Assembly (NCBI GenBank): GCA_963204915.1 | Contig: CAUJHS010000090.1 | Span: 1-64,000, forward strand | Direction of reading: 5' to 3' | Source: Planctomycetota bacterium | GTDB lineage: Bacteria > Planctomycetota > Planctomycetia > Pirellulales > Pirellulaceae | DNA: 64,000 nucleotides | Shown: in pieces, positions 1-10,487 of the stretch | Position numbering within the stretch: the stretch's first letter is position 1 | How the letters are laid out: each line of letters opens with the position of its first letter | Notes under the pieces: generated by a model | Database searches by the model: none | What the model saw: the letters and a program-made list of their open reading frames with translations, nothing else | Told to the model about the DNA's origin: nothing | Program-made: the position numbers and the translations under genes

Positions 1-115
1 ACGGGGACCGACGATGTTTTGTTCGACATTTGTTCGCCAAACTTGGAGAACAAACGGTCAAAAACGAGCAATCGCGGTTTGGGGCCCGAGCCGAACGCCG
101 AAGGTCAAGAAACGC

Positions 116-140
116 AAAAACCCCTTACTGGTAAGGGGTT
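116..140 (-). terminator. Rho-independent terminator of tRNA-Asp
   Basis: A perfect 10-bp inverted repeat (AACCCCTTAC / GTAAGGGGTT, two-base loop) lies just downstream of the tRNA on the minus strand. In that orientation the stem is followed by a run of five T residues. This fits an intrinsic terminator for the tRNA transcript. Confidence 0.85.
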
Positions 141-177
141 AGATGCTCAAACTTGTTCTTCTGTGATTTTCTCTCAG

Positions 178-251
178 CGAGGCGGACGGGACTCGAACCC
201 GCAACCACTGGATCGACAGTCCAGTACTCTAACCAATTGAGCTACCGCCCC
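178..251 (-). tRNA. tRNA-Asp (anticodon GTC)
   Basis: The minus strand folds into a full cloverleaf. The 7-bp acceptor stem starts GGGGCGG and closes with CCGCCTC, with one G-T wobble. The anticodon stem CTGGA/TCCAG holds the loop CTGTCGA, giving anticodon GTC (plus-strand positions 215-217). The T-arm loop is TTCGAGT. The discriminator base is G73, as usual for tRNA-Asp. CCA is not encoded. A terminator follows at once, so it is probably a single-gene transcript. Confidence 0.95.
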
Positions 252-329
252 TGGTCGTTTAGGGTATGTGAATTATATCCCGCGTTAGGCGCCTCGCAAG
301 TCCGGGTGGCGCAAATTTCAGGCATCCAA

Positions 330-1757
330 ATGTCGCAGTTGCAGGTCCCATTTTTGGCCATGTCTCTTTCCGTCGTTTTGTCGATAGTCGGCACTCGCGA
401 CGGTCAAGGTTCGCCGCCCAATTTTATCGTTATTTTGTGCGATAACCTGGGTTACGGAGACGTTGGATGTTTTGGTTCTACCCGTCATCGAACACCGAAT
501 ATCGATCGGCTTGCGGCTGAGGGCATTCGACTAACCCACTTTTACTCCAGTAGCGGGGTTTGCACGCCCTCACGAGCCAGCCTGATGACTGGGTGCTACC
601 CGCGCCGCATCAATATGCATATCGACTCGGAAGGCGGCGCCGTGCTGCGTCCCGTTGCCTCCAAGGGGCTGCATCCGAACGAAGTGACGGTTGCCGAACT
701 GCTTCGGGCTCAGGGTTATGCGACAGCTTGCATTGGCAAATGGCATTTAGGAGATCAACTTGCATTCCTGCCTACCCGGCAGGGTTTCGAAACGTTCTAC
801 GGTATTCCCTATAGTGATGACATGACTCCCCGGCCAGGGCGCAACTGGCCGCCCTTACCGCTTATGGAGAATGAACTGGTCGTTGAGGCGCCGGCCGATC
901 GCGATACGTTAACGCAACGCTATACAGCCCGCGCGATCGAATTTATCGATGCCAACCAAGACCATCCTTTCTTTCTATTTCTTGCCCACGCCATGCCAGG
1001 CAGCACTGCAGCGCCGTTTTCGAGCGAATCCTTTCGCGGACGTTCAGACAATGGTCCCTATGGCGACGCGGTCGAGGAATTGGACTGGTCCACGGGTGAA
1101 ATTTTGAAGGCTCTTAACCGGCTTCAATTGGACCAGAAAACGCTCATCGTATGGACCTCGGACAACGGCGCCCCTCGGCGCGATCCGCCGCAAGGTTCAA
1201 ATGTTCCTCTAGGAGGGTGGGGCTATACGACGAGGGAAGGCGGAATGCGCGTCCCGTGCGTGGCGCGTTGGCCCAATAAGATTCCTGTTGGCGGCTCGTG
1301 CGACGAGTTAGCTACCATGATGGACTTGCTGCCTACGTTTGTTCGATTGGCCGGCGGGCAGCTTCCTTCGGATCGTAAAATTGATGGTCAAGATATCTGG
1401 CCGTTACTCCGTGGCGATCCGGAAGCGAGGACACCACACGAAGCGTTCTACTACTATCACTTGGATCAACTCCAGGCCATCCGCAACGGTCGCTGGAAAC
1501 TGTACCTACCACTCGTGGGCAAGCGCATCAATCTTGGGGATCAACGGCGACCAAGTGACGCTCAGCTTTTTGATTTACACGGCGATCCTGGTGAAACGTT
1601 CAATGTGGCGCAACAGTACCCGGATGTTGTGAACAGGCTCCTTATGCTCGCCGACATCGCACGCCGCGAGTTAGGAGATGGCGACCAAGTTGGAGAACAC
1701 CAGCGCCCCGCTGGGCATGAACCACGTCCGACAGCACAAGAACGCATTCCGGAGTAG
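330..1757 (+). CDS. Sulfatase (arylsulfatase family, formylglycine type)
   Basis: A secreted sulfatase that hydrolyses sulfate esters, probably on sulfated polysaccharides or other organosulfates. The signature C-T-P-S-R is at residues 78-82; Cys78 would be converted to formylglycine. The metal-site motif CDNLGYGD begins at residue 37 and TSDNGA supplies further ligands. I start at the ATG at 330 because reading further upstream runs back into the tRNA gene; the ATG at 360 is an alternative, and both give a hydrophobic N-terminus before GSPPNFIVIL. The usual Asp-Asp pair is Asp-Asn here, which occurs in other sulfatases. It ends 11 bp before the next gene, suggesting co-transcription. The substrate cannot be read from sequence. 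Confidence 0.9.
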   Translation: MSQLQVPFLAMSLSVVLSIVGTRDGQGSPPNFIVILCDNLGYGDVGCFGSTRHRTPNIDRLAAEGIRLTHFYSSSGVCTPSRASLMTGCYPRRINMHIDSEGGAVLRPVASKGLHPNEVTVAELLRAQGYATACIGKWHLGDQLAFLPTRQGFETFYGIPYSDDMTPRPGRNWPPLPLMENELVVEAPADRDTLTQRYTARAIEFIDANQDHPFFLFLAHAMPGSTAAPFSSESFRGRSDNGPYGDAVEELDWSTGEILKALNRLQLDQKTLIVWTSDNGAPRRDPPQGSNVPLGGWGYTTREGGMRVPCVARWPNKIPVGGSCDELATMMDLLPTFVRLAGGQLPSDRKIDGQDIWPLLRGDPEARTPHEAFYYYHLDQLQAIRNGRWKLYLPLVGKRINLGDQRRPSDAQLFDLHGDPGETFNVAQQYPDVVNRLLMLADIARRELGDGDQVGEHQRPAGHEPRPTAQERIPE

Positions 1758-1768
1758 ATTGGCCTGCT

Positions 1769-4087
1769 ATGGAACTTATTTGCCCGGCGTGCGGAGCAAT
1801 TCATCACGACGTGGATGAATTCTGCAAGCGATGCGAACTACCGCTGGCATGGCTGGCGCATACCGGGCCGTTTCTGGTCGCGTTACGGAAGGCGGCGCAT
1901 CAAGCGACAAATCCAAAGGCGCCGTTTCCCGAAATCGAAGCTGCTCGACAGGACACGATACCGCTCGACGTAAATGCTCCCGTCATTTTGGGAAGGCGAC
2001 TGTCGTCCCAGGCGCACGTACACGAGGTTCCCGATGCGCGTGTCGAATTAGAACACTGCGTTATTGTTCGCCAACCGCGAACGTCACATTTCTGGCTTGC
2101 CGATCAGGGAACTCGTTTTGGTACATGGGTCAATCGGCGGCGCATTACGGTTGTACGTTTAACTGGGGACGATGTACTTCAAATTGGCGGCTACGCTTGG
2201 GTGTTTAATGAGTCGGATCATTTGCTCGCTCCGTTGCCCCGATTGCACGGCGCGGACCTTCAACTTTCCGATGTAACAGTTGAAGTATCTACCCGCCAGG
2301 GGACAAGGCCGCTGCTTTCCGGCCTTTCGTTAAACGTCCCCGCCGGGCAATTCGTCGCCATTGCCGGAGAAAGCGGGACTGGGAAATCAACACTCATGAA
2401 GGCGATACTCGGAGCGTTAGGGCCTGCGCTTCGGGGAACCATAACCGCAGCAGGGAGAGACCAACGCCTTGACCGCGAGGATTATCGCGCGTTGCTTGGA
2501 TACGTGCCACAGCATGAGATCGTCCATCCCGATTTACAAGCGTGGCAGGCGATTGATCTTGCGGCGCGGCTACGAGGCCGTTTCGCGGCGCGTGAACGCA
2601 TCGCTCAGCTTTTGCATCGTCTCGATCTCCCACGAGAACGCTGGGATGCGACGCCAAGACGCCTTAGCGGCGGCGAACTACAGCGGGTGCGTCTGGCAAG
2701 CGAAATGGTTTCAGGTCCACGTTTGCTGTTGCTCGATGAACCGGCGGGAGGACTGGATCAAGGTCGCGAACTGCGTTTGATGAACTTGTTACGTGGGTTG
2801 AGCATTCAAGGTTGCACGGTGTTGGTTATCACCCACGGGCTGCGCCACTTGGAATACTTCGATCGCGTGTTGATTTTGCAACGCGGAGGAGTGCTGAGTT
2901 TCGATGGGGCGCCGGCAGACTTGCGCCAATATATTCCGTCGGGAGATTACGCCGATCTGGATCTTTCTGACCCTCCCACGCACCACACCGGGATACCTCC
3001 GACGCCGCAAGCGCCAACTGTCCACACTCCAACCCGGCGACCCCTTGCGCGATTGCGAGAGGGAGTGCGACAGTTTAACGTCCTCTTTCAGCGCGAAGTA
3101 CAATCGCTGACCAATGCGTGGCCTCGCCGTCTCTTAGCGCCGCTGGCATTCATGCCTCTGTTTTTTGCCTTGGCGTTGCACATTGCGGTACCAGCCGACA
3201 ACCGGCCATTGCTAGGCTTTTTCGCAATCCTGGCGTCCATTTGGATGGGGTCGAGCCTCAGCCTGATGGCAATCGTGAATGAACGCGGCATTTTCGACCA
3301 TGAACGGCTTTTGTTCCTCCATGTCAGCCCGTTCGTCGTCGCGAAATGCGCAATCTTGGGAATCCTTTCGGCGTTGCAATGCGTCTTGCTCGTGCTCTTC
3401 CTTAGCCTCATGCGATCCTTCGGGCGAGGCGAGATGTTGCTCGATCCTCCTTGGGTCGCCGTGCATTTGTCGCTTGTGGGTTGGGCGGCAATGGGAGTTG
3501 GTCTGCTCGTATCGGCGATGTCTGGCGAGAATCGGGCCTTGGCGAACTTCATTCTGCCGCTGTTTATGATTATGCAAATGGTGTTCAGCGTGCAAGTGGC
3601 GGGCAAAGGGGAATTATCACTTCGAAAAGCGTACGGCGAATTTCATGTGCATCGGTGCGAAGGTCCACACCATTGTCCTCGCCGCGCCGAGCATTGGATC
3701 GTTGCCTACAAAGCCTGGTTGTGTCAGCGATGCTTCGTCGCCTATCGCCAATGTGAGAAGGACGGCTTGACCTTCTCTGAAGTGATATCATGTATGAGGC
3801 AACAGGTAAGGGCGGAATCGCCAAGCGAACCATCGGTGGTCGAATATAACGCGGCTCGCCCCGCGTGGCTTGCCGCCCTCGTGTCCTATACGACGATCAG
3901 TCGGTATGGCGACATTGCGTTACGGAGTTTTGCTTATGAGCTTGTCCCAGACGATGCGATGACGTCCGAGCAGCACAACCCGTATCTTCGACACAATTAC
4001 GCCGCGTGGCGCTGGAATGCGACCGCGATGCTTGCCGCCATGATCGTATTCTTTCCGACATTGGTTTGGCTTGTACTGCTTCGATAA
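1769..4087 (+). CDS. Zinc ribbon-FHA-ABC ATPase-ABC2 membrane fusion (exporter)
   Basis: A single-chain ABC exporter half with added domains. In order: a zinc ribbon with Cys5, Cys8, Cys19 and Cys22; an FHA domain at about 70-148, a phosphothreonine-binding fold; an ABC ATPase with Walker A GESGTGKST (200-208), signature LSGGE (299-303) and Walker B LLLLDEP (319-325); then an ABC-2 type membrane domain from about 450 to 772. ATPase before membrane domain is the ABCG-like order. Between membrane helices there is a second Cys/His cluster (Cys630, 636, 652, 655, 662), which looks like another metal site. FHA suggests control by Ser/Thr kinases, which planctomycetes have in number; that is inference. 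Substrate unknown. Confidence 0.85.
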   Translation: MELICPACGAIHHDVDEFCKRCELPLAWLAHTGPFLVALRKAAHQATNPKAPFPEIEAARQDTIPLDVNAPVILGRRLSSQAHVHEVPDARVELEHCVIVRQPRTSHFWLADQGTRFGTWVNRRRITVVRLTGDDVLQIGGYAWVFNESDHLLAPLPRLHGADLQLSDVTVEVSTRQGTRPLLSGLSLNVPAGQFVAIAGESGTGKSTLMKAILGALGPALRGTITAAGRDQRLDREDYRALLGYVPQHEIVHPDLQAWQAIDLAARLRGRFAARERIAQLLHRLDLPRERWDATPRRLSGGELQRVRLASEMVSGPRLLLLDEPAGGLDQGRELRLMNLLRGLSIQGCTVLVITHGLRHLEYFDRVLILQRGGVLSFDGAPADLRQYIPSGDYADLDLSDPPTHHTGIPPTPQAPTVHTPTRRPLARLREGVRQFNVLFQREVQSLTNAWPRRLLAPLAFMPLFFALALHIAVPADNRPLLGFFAILASIWMGSSLSLMAIVNERGIFDHERLLFLHVSPFVVAKCAILGILSALQCVLLVLFLSLMRSFGRGEMLLDPPWVAVHLSLVGWAAMGVGLLVSAMSGENRALANFILPLFMIMQMVFSVQVAGKGELSLRKAYGEFHVHRCEGPHHCPRRAEHWIVAYKAWLCQRCFVAYRQCEKDGLTFSEVISCMRQQVRAESPSEPSVVEYNAARPAWLAALVSYTTISRYGDIALRSFAYELVPDDAMTSEQHNPYLRHNYAAWRWNATAMLAAMIVFFPTLVWLVLLR

Positions 4088-4254
4088 ACGCTTCGATCTC
4101 ACCAGTTGTTGCGGTTCTTGCCCGATACAAAGAAGACATGCAACGCCGGAACGGTTAGATCGCAGAAAGTGCGTTTCGCGTTTGGATTGTATACTTCGTG
4201 GTAACACGGCAAATCCCTTTTCTTGATCCGACTACCGAAAACGCCGCCGGTATT

Positions 4255-5790
4255 ATGTGTGCAAAAAATAACATCGTGATGCAAGTTCTGATGGTGTTAT
4301 GCGCGGCGTTGCCGTTGCTACCGCTCGAAGCTGGGGAGCTCGAACTAAAGGCCGTAGATAAGAGTTCGGGTAATCCCGTTGCCGTTCGCATTCACTTGAA
4401 GGACGAGCGTGGTCGGCCCGTACAACCTCCCAAGGTTGCGTTTTGGAAAGATCATTTCGTTTTCGACGGCGCGGTAACGCTCAAGCTCAAGCCCGGCCGG
4501 TACACATTTGAAATGGAGCGAGGCCCGGAATACCGCATGATCTCGGGTCAGTTTTCGATCGATCGTACTTCGAAGGACACAAAAACGGTAGCTATGCCGC
4601 GGCATGCCAACATGGCGAAGGAAGGCTGGTGGTCGGGCGATTTGCATATCCACCGACCCGTGGAGGACATCGAGCTGTTAATGAAGGCGGAAGATCTTCA
4701 CGTAGCGCCCGTAATCACCTGGTGGAATGAGAAGAACGTTTGGACTCAGCAGCGTAAGACGCCTGAAAATCTGCTTCGAACGTTTGACGAAGACCGTATG
4801 TATCATGTTATGGCTGGCGAGGACGAGCGCGCCGGCGGAGCGTTGCTTTATTTCAATCTTCGCGAACCATTGCCGATTGCGGATGCAGAACGCGAATACC
4901 CCTCGCCGGTCGTTTTTCTCCGGCAGGCCGCCGAACGGGCGGACGACGTTCATGTCGATATAGAGAAACCGTTTTGGTGGGACATGCCGGTGTGGGTTGC
5001 ATCGGGCATGTGCGACTCGATCGGCGTGTGCCACAACCACATGTGGCGCAATGGCGTGCTTGATGACGAGGCTTGGGGCAAACCGCGCGACTCGGTTCTT
5101 TTTCCCGGGGTTGCGGGAAATGCACGGTGGACCCAATCCATTTACTTCCACCTGTTGAATTGCGGACTGCGCATTCCTCCGAGCGCTGGGAGCGCTTCGG
5201 GCGTATTACCCAATCCTGTCGGATATAACCGCGTCTATGTCTATTGCGGCGATAATTTGAACTGGGATACTTGGTGGAGCAATCTGAAGGCCGGTCGCGT
5301 GGTGGTAACCAACGGGCCGTTATTGCGTCCCGAGGTGAACGGCGAATCGCCTGGCTTTGTATTTCGAGGCGCCGCAGGCGAAGAGCTTGTGCTACAAACT
5401 GCGCTCAGCCTCAGCACGCGCGAGAAGATCGATTATCTGGAAATCATCAAAGACGGCAAGATCGTCGAGAGCCTACGTCTTGACGATTACGTCAAAGCAG
5501 GCGGCCAGTTGCCGAAAGTTACATTTACCGAAAGTGGCTGGATGGCGATTCGCGCCGTGGCGAACCACAAGTCGACCTATCGCTTTGCATTGACGGGTCC
5601 CTATTATGTCGAGTTCGAGAACACGCCGAAAGTTAGCAAAGAGTCCGCTCAATTTTTTCTCAATTGGGTCAACGAACGAGGCCGGCAGATCAAACTGAAG
5701 GATCCCCAACAACAGCGAGCGGTGATCGAGTCCCACGTACAAGCGCGTAACTTTTGGGTGGAGCGAGTCCAGATGGCCAATGCCGAATGA
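4255..5790 (+). CDS. CehA/McbA-type metallohydrolase, exported
   Basis: Resembles the CehA/McbA family, a PHP-related metal-dependent hydrolase group. The motif GDLHIHR at residues 128-134 gives the paired metal-binding histidines, preceded by a beta-rich N-terminal domain of about 100 residues. The N-terminus has a signal peptide. I use the ATG at 4255; an in-frame GTG at 4198 would add 19 residues in front of the signal peptide, and the ATG at 4279 would also leave one. No Shine-Dalgarno sequence decides between them. CehA proper acts on carbamate esters, but most family members, including planctomycete ones, have no known substrate. Confidence 0.75.
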   Translation: MCAKNNIVMQVLMVLCAALPLLPLEAGELELKAVDKSSGNPVAVRIHLKDERGRPVQPPKVAFWKDHFVFDGAVTLKLKPGRYTFEMERGPEYRMISGQFSIDRTSKDTKTVAMPRHANMAKEGWWSGDLHIHRPVEDIELLMKAEDLHVAPVITWWNEKNVWTQQRKTPENLLRTFDEDRMYHVMAGEDERAGGALLYFNLREPLPIADAEREYPSPVVFLRQAAERADDVHVDIEKPFWWDMPVWVASGMCDSIGVCHNHMWRNGVLDDEAWGKPRDSVLFPGVAGNARWTQSIYFHLLNCGLRIPPSAGSASGVLPNPVGYNRVYVYCGDNLNWDTWWSNLKAGRVVVTNGPLLRPEVNGESPGFVFRGAAGEELVLQTALSLSTREKIDYLEIIKDGKIVESLRLDDYVKAGGQLPKVTFTESGWMAIRAVANHKSTYRFALTGPYYVEFENTPKVSKESAQFFLNWVNERGRQIKLKDPQQQRAVIESHVQARNFWVERVQMANAE

Positions 5791-5885
5791 CAGTCTGTTT
5801 TGGAGTCGGGTGTTGACTCGTTGGGCCTTCGGTTATATTGAGGTTTTACCTCATTCGGGCCGGCCCGCGTCGTGCTTTACGTTGC

Positions 5886-6776
5886 ATGTCTGATCCTTCC
5901 GACTGGCGTTCGCTGTATCCCTTTAGGCCAAACTACCATGAGGTGTCGCCCAGTTTGCGCATGCACTATGTTGATGAGGGCGACGGCCCGCCGATGTTGA
6001 TGGTGCATGGCAACCCGACTTGGTCATTCTACTGGCGCCGGCTGATTCAAACATTTTCTGATCGTCATCGCTGTGTAGCGCCGGACCACATCGGATGTGG
6101 TAAGAGCGATAAGCCACGAGACTATGAATATACGCTCGCGCGTCGCCGCGACGATTTGACGTCGCTCATTGAACGTCTCGATCTCCAGGATATCACTTTG
6201 CTTGTTCACGATTGGGGCGGTGCGATTGGCCTAGGCGCAGCGATTTCCATGCCTGAACGCTTCTCACGAATCGTCCTGTTCAATACGGGTGCTTTTCCGC
6301 CCCACTTTATTCCGTGGCGCATAGGGATTTGTCGTACCCCGTTGTTTGGACAAGTCGCGGTTCAAGGGTTGAACGCGTTCGCTCGCGCCGCGCTCTGGAT
6401 GGCGACGGAAAAGCCAGATCGGTTCACGCCGGCCGTCCGCGCAGGGTTACTGGCGCCGTATGATCACTGGGCCAATCGCCGGGCGGTTTATCAATTCGTG
6501 GCGGATATTCCCATGTCGCGCCGCCATCCGACGTGGCGCACACTGCAAGACATTGAGGCAAATCTGCCGCGTTTGGCCCATTTGCCCGCCGTATTTTTCT
6601 GGGGAATGCGCGATTGGTGCTTTCGGCCGGATTGTTTAGATCGACTTTTGCAAAGTTTTCCCGACGCGGAAGTCCATCGATTCGACGACGCGGGGCACTA
6701 TGTTGTCGAAGATGCGCATGAACGTATTATCCCTCGACTTGAGCAGTTTGTTTCGCAAACGACGGTCCAACCGTGA
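5886..6776 (+). CDS. Alpha/beta hydrolase of haloalkane dehalogenase type, OleB-like
   Basis: An alpha/beta-fold hydrolase with an aspartate nucleophile: the elbow reads HDWGG, Asp109 of 296. The oxyanion motif HGNPTW is at 41-46, the acid is probably Asp243 in GMRDW, and the base His271 in DAGHYVVED. Asp rather than Ser is typical of haloalkane dehalogenases and of OleB, the beta-lactone decarboxylase of long-chain olefin synthesis. Stretches such as PDHIGCGKSDKP, LNAFARAA and FPDAEVHRF are close to OleB as I recall it. No oleA, oleC or oleD is nearby. Start: the ATG at 5886 is preferred over a TTG at 5838. It overlaps the next gene by 4 bp, so the two are probably translated together. Confidence 0.75.
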   Translation: MSDPSDWRSLYPFRPNYHEVSPSLRMHYVDEGDGPPMLMVHGNPTWSFYWRRLIQTFSDRHRCVAPDHIGCGKSDKPRDYEYTLARRRDDLTSLIERLDLQDITLLVHDWGGAIGLGAAISMPERFSRIVLFNTGAFPPHFIPWRIGICRTPLFGQVAVQGLNAFARAALWMATEKPDRFTPAVRAGLLAPYDHWANRRAVYQFVADIPMSRRHPTWRTLQDIEANLPRLAHLPAVFFWGMRDWCFRPDCLDRLLQSFPDAEVHRFDDAGHYVVEDAHERIIPRLEQFVSQTTVQP

Positions 6777-7663
6777 ACGCCGACTTGCCGAAAACGCTAA
6801 TCTCTGCCGAGGCGCCTTTATTAACCACAGGACAATGCGCCACATTGGCGTGTCTCCTCGAGTGCATGGCGCCCAAACCGGGAAACGTGCACCGCAGCGC
6901 CGATTTCGAAGATTTGACATTATACGACTTCGCCGCAAGTGCTGTAGCAATTGCTCCCGCGATGGACGCCGCGGCTCAAAACGGCGCCGTAGGTAACGCA
7001 GTACTGCAAGCAGTAACGTCAACAAAACGCCTTGTGGGCTCCAATAGCAATTTGGGCATGATCTTGTTGCTGGCGCCTTTGGCCGCCGCGGCGCGCCATA
7101 CCTGCCTGCGCGACGGCGTCTGCCAGGTGCTGCGTCAATTAGGTCCTCAAGATGCAACAGACGTATACGCCGCGATTCGACTGGCCGAACCGAGCGGTCT
7201 CGGTGAAGTTGACGACATGGACATCGGTGGCGTTCCACCTGACGACTTGCGCGCCGCGATGCGCGCCGCCGCGGCACGCGACTTGATTGCGCGGCAGTAC
7301 GCAGAGGATTTTGTTGACGTGTTCGACTTTGTCGCGCCGGCAATTGTCGCTGGGCAACGCCAAGGATGGACTCTTATCGAGAGCATTGTGTACACACATG
7401 TGCAAACGATGAATGCTTTCCCCGATAGCCTGATCGCCCGCAAGTGCGGCATCCCAACCGCACTGGAATCGGCGGCGCGGGCCGGCGCCGTGCTGGACTC
7501 GGGAAGGCCTGGCGACGCCGCGTATTGGGAAGCTTTAGACGATCTTGATTTTTGGCTTCGCTGCGACGGCCATCGCCGCAACCCCGGGACAACAGCCGAC
7601 ATGATTTCCGCAGGAGTCTTCGTCGGACTACGCGACGGAACGTTAACACCGCCGTATCGTTGA
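6773..7663 (+). CDS. CitG/MdcB-like triphosphoribosyl-dephospho-CoA synthase family protein
   Basis: Belongs to the CitG/MdcB family, which joins ATP-derived triphosphoribose to dephospho-CoA to make the prosthetic group of citrate or malonate decarboxylase acyl carriers. Family marks are PKPGNVHR near the N-terminus, a helical stretch with DFAASAVAIAPAMD, and VGSNSNLGMILLLAPLA. No citrate or malonate decarboxylase gene is near. Homologues also occur with tetrahydromethanopterin genes in planctomycetes and methylotrophs, and the next gene is a pterin synthase, so a role in that C1 cofactor is possible (inference). It starts with GTG, overlapping the previous stop codon. Confidence 0.8.
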   Translation: MNADLPKTLISAEAPLLTTGQCATLACLLECMAPKPGNVHRSADFEDLTLYDFAASAVAIAPAMDAAAQNGAVGNAVLQAVTSTKRLVGSNSNLGMILLLAPLAAAARHTCLRDGVCQVLRQLGPQDATDVYAAIRLAEPSGLGEVDDMDIGGVPPDDLRAAMRAAAARDLIARQYAEDFVDVFDFVAPAIVAGQRQGWTLIESIVYTHVQTMNAFPDSLIARKCGIPTALESAARAGAVLDSGRPGDAAYWEALDDLDFWLRCDGHRRNPGTTADMISAGVFVGLRDGTLTPPYR

Positions 7664-7768
7664 GTCGTAGAGAAGGGTCGAAGCGTCGAGGCTTCTGATT
7701 CGAACATTCGATCACTCAGGACGCCGTTCGCCCCGGATGGAACTCGACCAAAAGGAACACGCTGGAAG

Positions 7769-8260
7769 ATGTCGGAAACCTACTTTGTTCGCGTGGATAA
7801 AGAATACCTTGTCTTTAGCGCCGCACATTTCATTACCTTCAACGGCAATGTATGTGAGCGATTGCATGGACATAATTACCGCGTGTGCTGCGAAGTGCGC
7901 GGCCCGTTGGATGAGAATTCCTACGTGATTGACTTTATCGCCTTACGTGACGAGCTCCGACACTTAGTGGATGCACTTGACCACCGCGTAATGTTGCCAA
8001 CCAGCCATCCCAGTATTCGCGTGACATGGGATGATCATGAAGTAACGGCCACGTTCGAGGAGCGCCGCTGGGTCTTCCCCCGCATCGATTGTGCATTGTT
8101 ACCTGTCGCGAATACAACGGCGGAACTGGTGGCAAGGCATCTCGGGTTGCAACTTCTGGACGCGCTCGAACGTCGAACCGGATCGCGACCTCATTGGATA
8201 CGAATCGGGGTGGACGAGAACTTTGGCCAATGGGGATTCTGCGAATTAACGGGGTTGTAG
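7769..8260 (+). CDS. 6-pyruvoyl/6-carboxytetrahydropterin synthase family (QueD-like)
   Basis: A pterin synthase acting on dihydroneopterin triphosphate. The zinc ligands are visible as His20 (FSAAHF) and His33/His35 (CERLHGHNY), and the catalytic Cys is Cys29. Other family motifs are VIDF, ALDHR and PVANTTAE. At 163 residues it is longer than E. coli QueD; the extra piece is an insertion at about 85-105 (VTWDDHEVTATFEERRW). It could make the queuosine precursor or feed tetrahydromethanopterin synthesis; the CitG-like neighbour favours the second idea weakly. The 105-bp gap before it holds nothing I recognise. Confidence 0.88.
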   Translation: MSETYFVRVDKEYLVFSAAHFITFNGNVCERLHGHNYRVCCEVRGPLDENSYVIDFIALRDELRHLVDALDHRVMLPTSHPSIRVTWDDHEVTATFEERRWVFPRIDCALLPVANTTAELVARHLGLQLLDALERRTGSRPHWIRIGVDENFGQWGFCELTGL

Positions 8261-8329
8261 CGTTGCCGTTTGCCAATCGTGCGCCGCAACCTAGTGTTGT
8301 GGAAGCCAATCCGACTTGCGGGCACGGTT

Positions 8330-8845
8330 ATGCAATCGCACCAAATTCAACCGTTCATTCGTTCGCTGGGAAAAACATTTAACACCATGCTGCAATGCCC
8401 AGTGCGTCTGGGGCAATTGTGGCCAAAATCCGCCCGAGCGCCGCTCCATGAAGTTACTGGCGTCATCGGGTTGAGTGGCAAAGCCACGGGAATGGTGGTG
8501 GTTAGTTTCTCCGAAACGCTCGCCCTTCGGTCAGCGGCGGCGCTCCTGTTGGCAGATACCTGGGAGATCGACGACGACGTGATTGATGCGGTTGGTGAGT
8601 TGACGAATATGATTGCTGGCGGCGCCAAAGCAGAATTACCCCAATGGCAAATGTCGCTTAGTACGCCGAGCGTCATCGTCGGAGGCGCGCATACCGTCCG
8701 ATTTCCATCGACGATCGACCCCGTATGTATGTCATTCGACACGGACTGGGGACCACTTGCATTGGAAATTGGGCTTTCCGTTCCGTCAACAAGTGAAGGT
8801 TGTTCTGGATACAATACCCCAGCGGCGTTATCCATTCCGAGATAA
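8330..8845 (+). CDS. CheX-like protein (CheC/CheX/FliY phosphatase family)
   Basis: A cytoplasmic protein of the CheX type, which dephosphorylates CheY-P or related receiver domains. The E-x-x-N catalytic motif is in DAVGELTNMIAGGAK (Glu90 and Asn93 of 171). It is preceded by the usual strand pattern TGVIGLSGKATGMVVVSF. The ATG at 8330 matches the family length; an upstream TTG at 8270 would add 20 residues that look non-homologous. No chemotaxis genes adjoin it; planctomycetes often have such proteins alone. It follows the pterin synthase by 69 bp and may share its transcript. Confidence 0.75.
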   Translation: MQSHQIQPFIRSLGKTFNTMLQCPVRLGQLWPKSARAPLHEVTGVIGLSGKATGMVVVSFSETLALRSAAALLLADTWEIDDDVIDAVGELTNMIAGGAKAELPQWQMSLSTPSVIVGGAHTVRFPSTIDPVCMSFDTDWGPLALEIGLSVPSTSEGCSGYNTPAALSIPR

Positions 8846-8941
8846 ACGCCGTGTTGATAAGCATCATCACGTAGGGCGAACCTGCGTTACCGCGAGAGCA
8901 CAACGATGTTTCCGCGACAATATCGCTCCAATTGAAGCGAC

Positions 8942-10447
<1,506 letters not shown>

Positions 10448-10487
10448 CTAATCGCGATGGTGCGAAGAAGAAACCGGCGCCAAAAAA

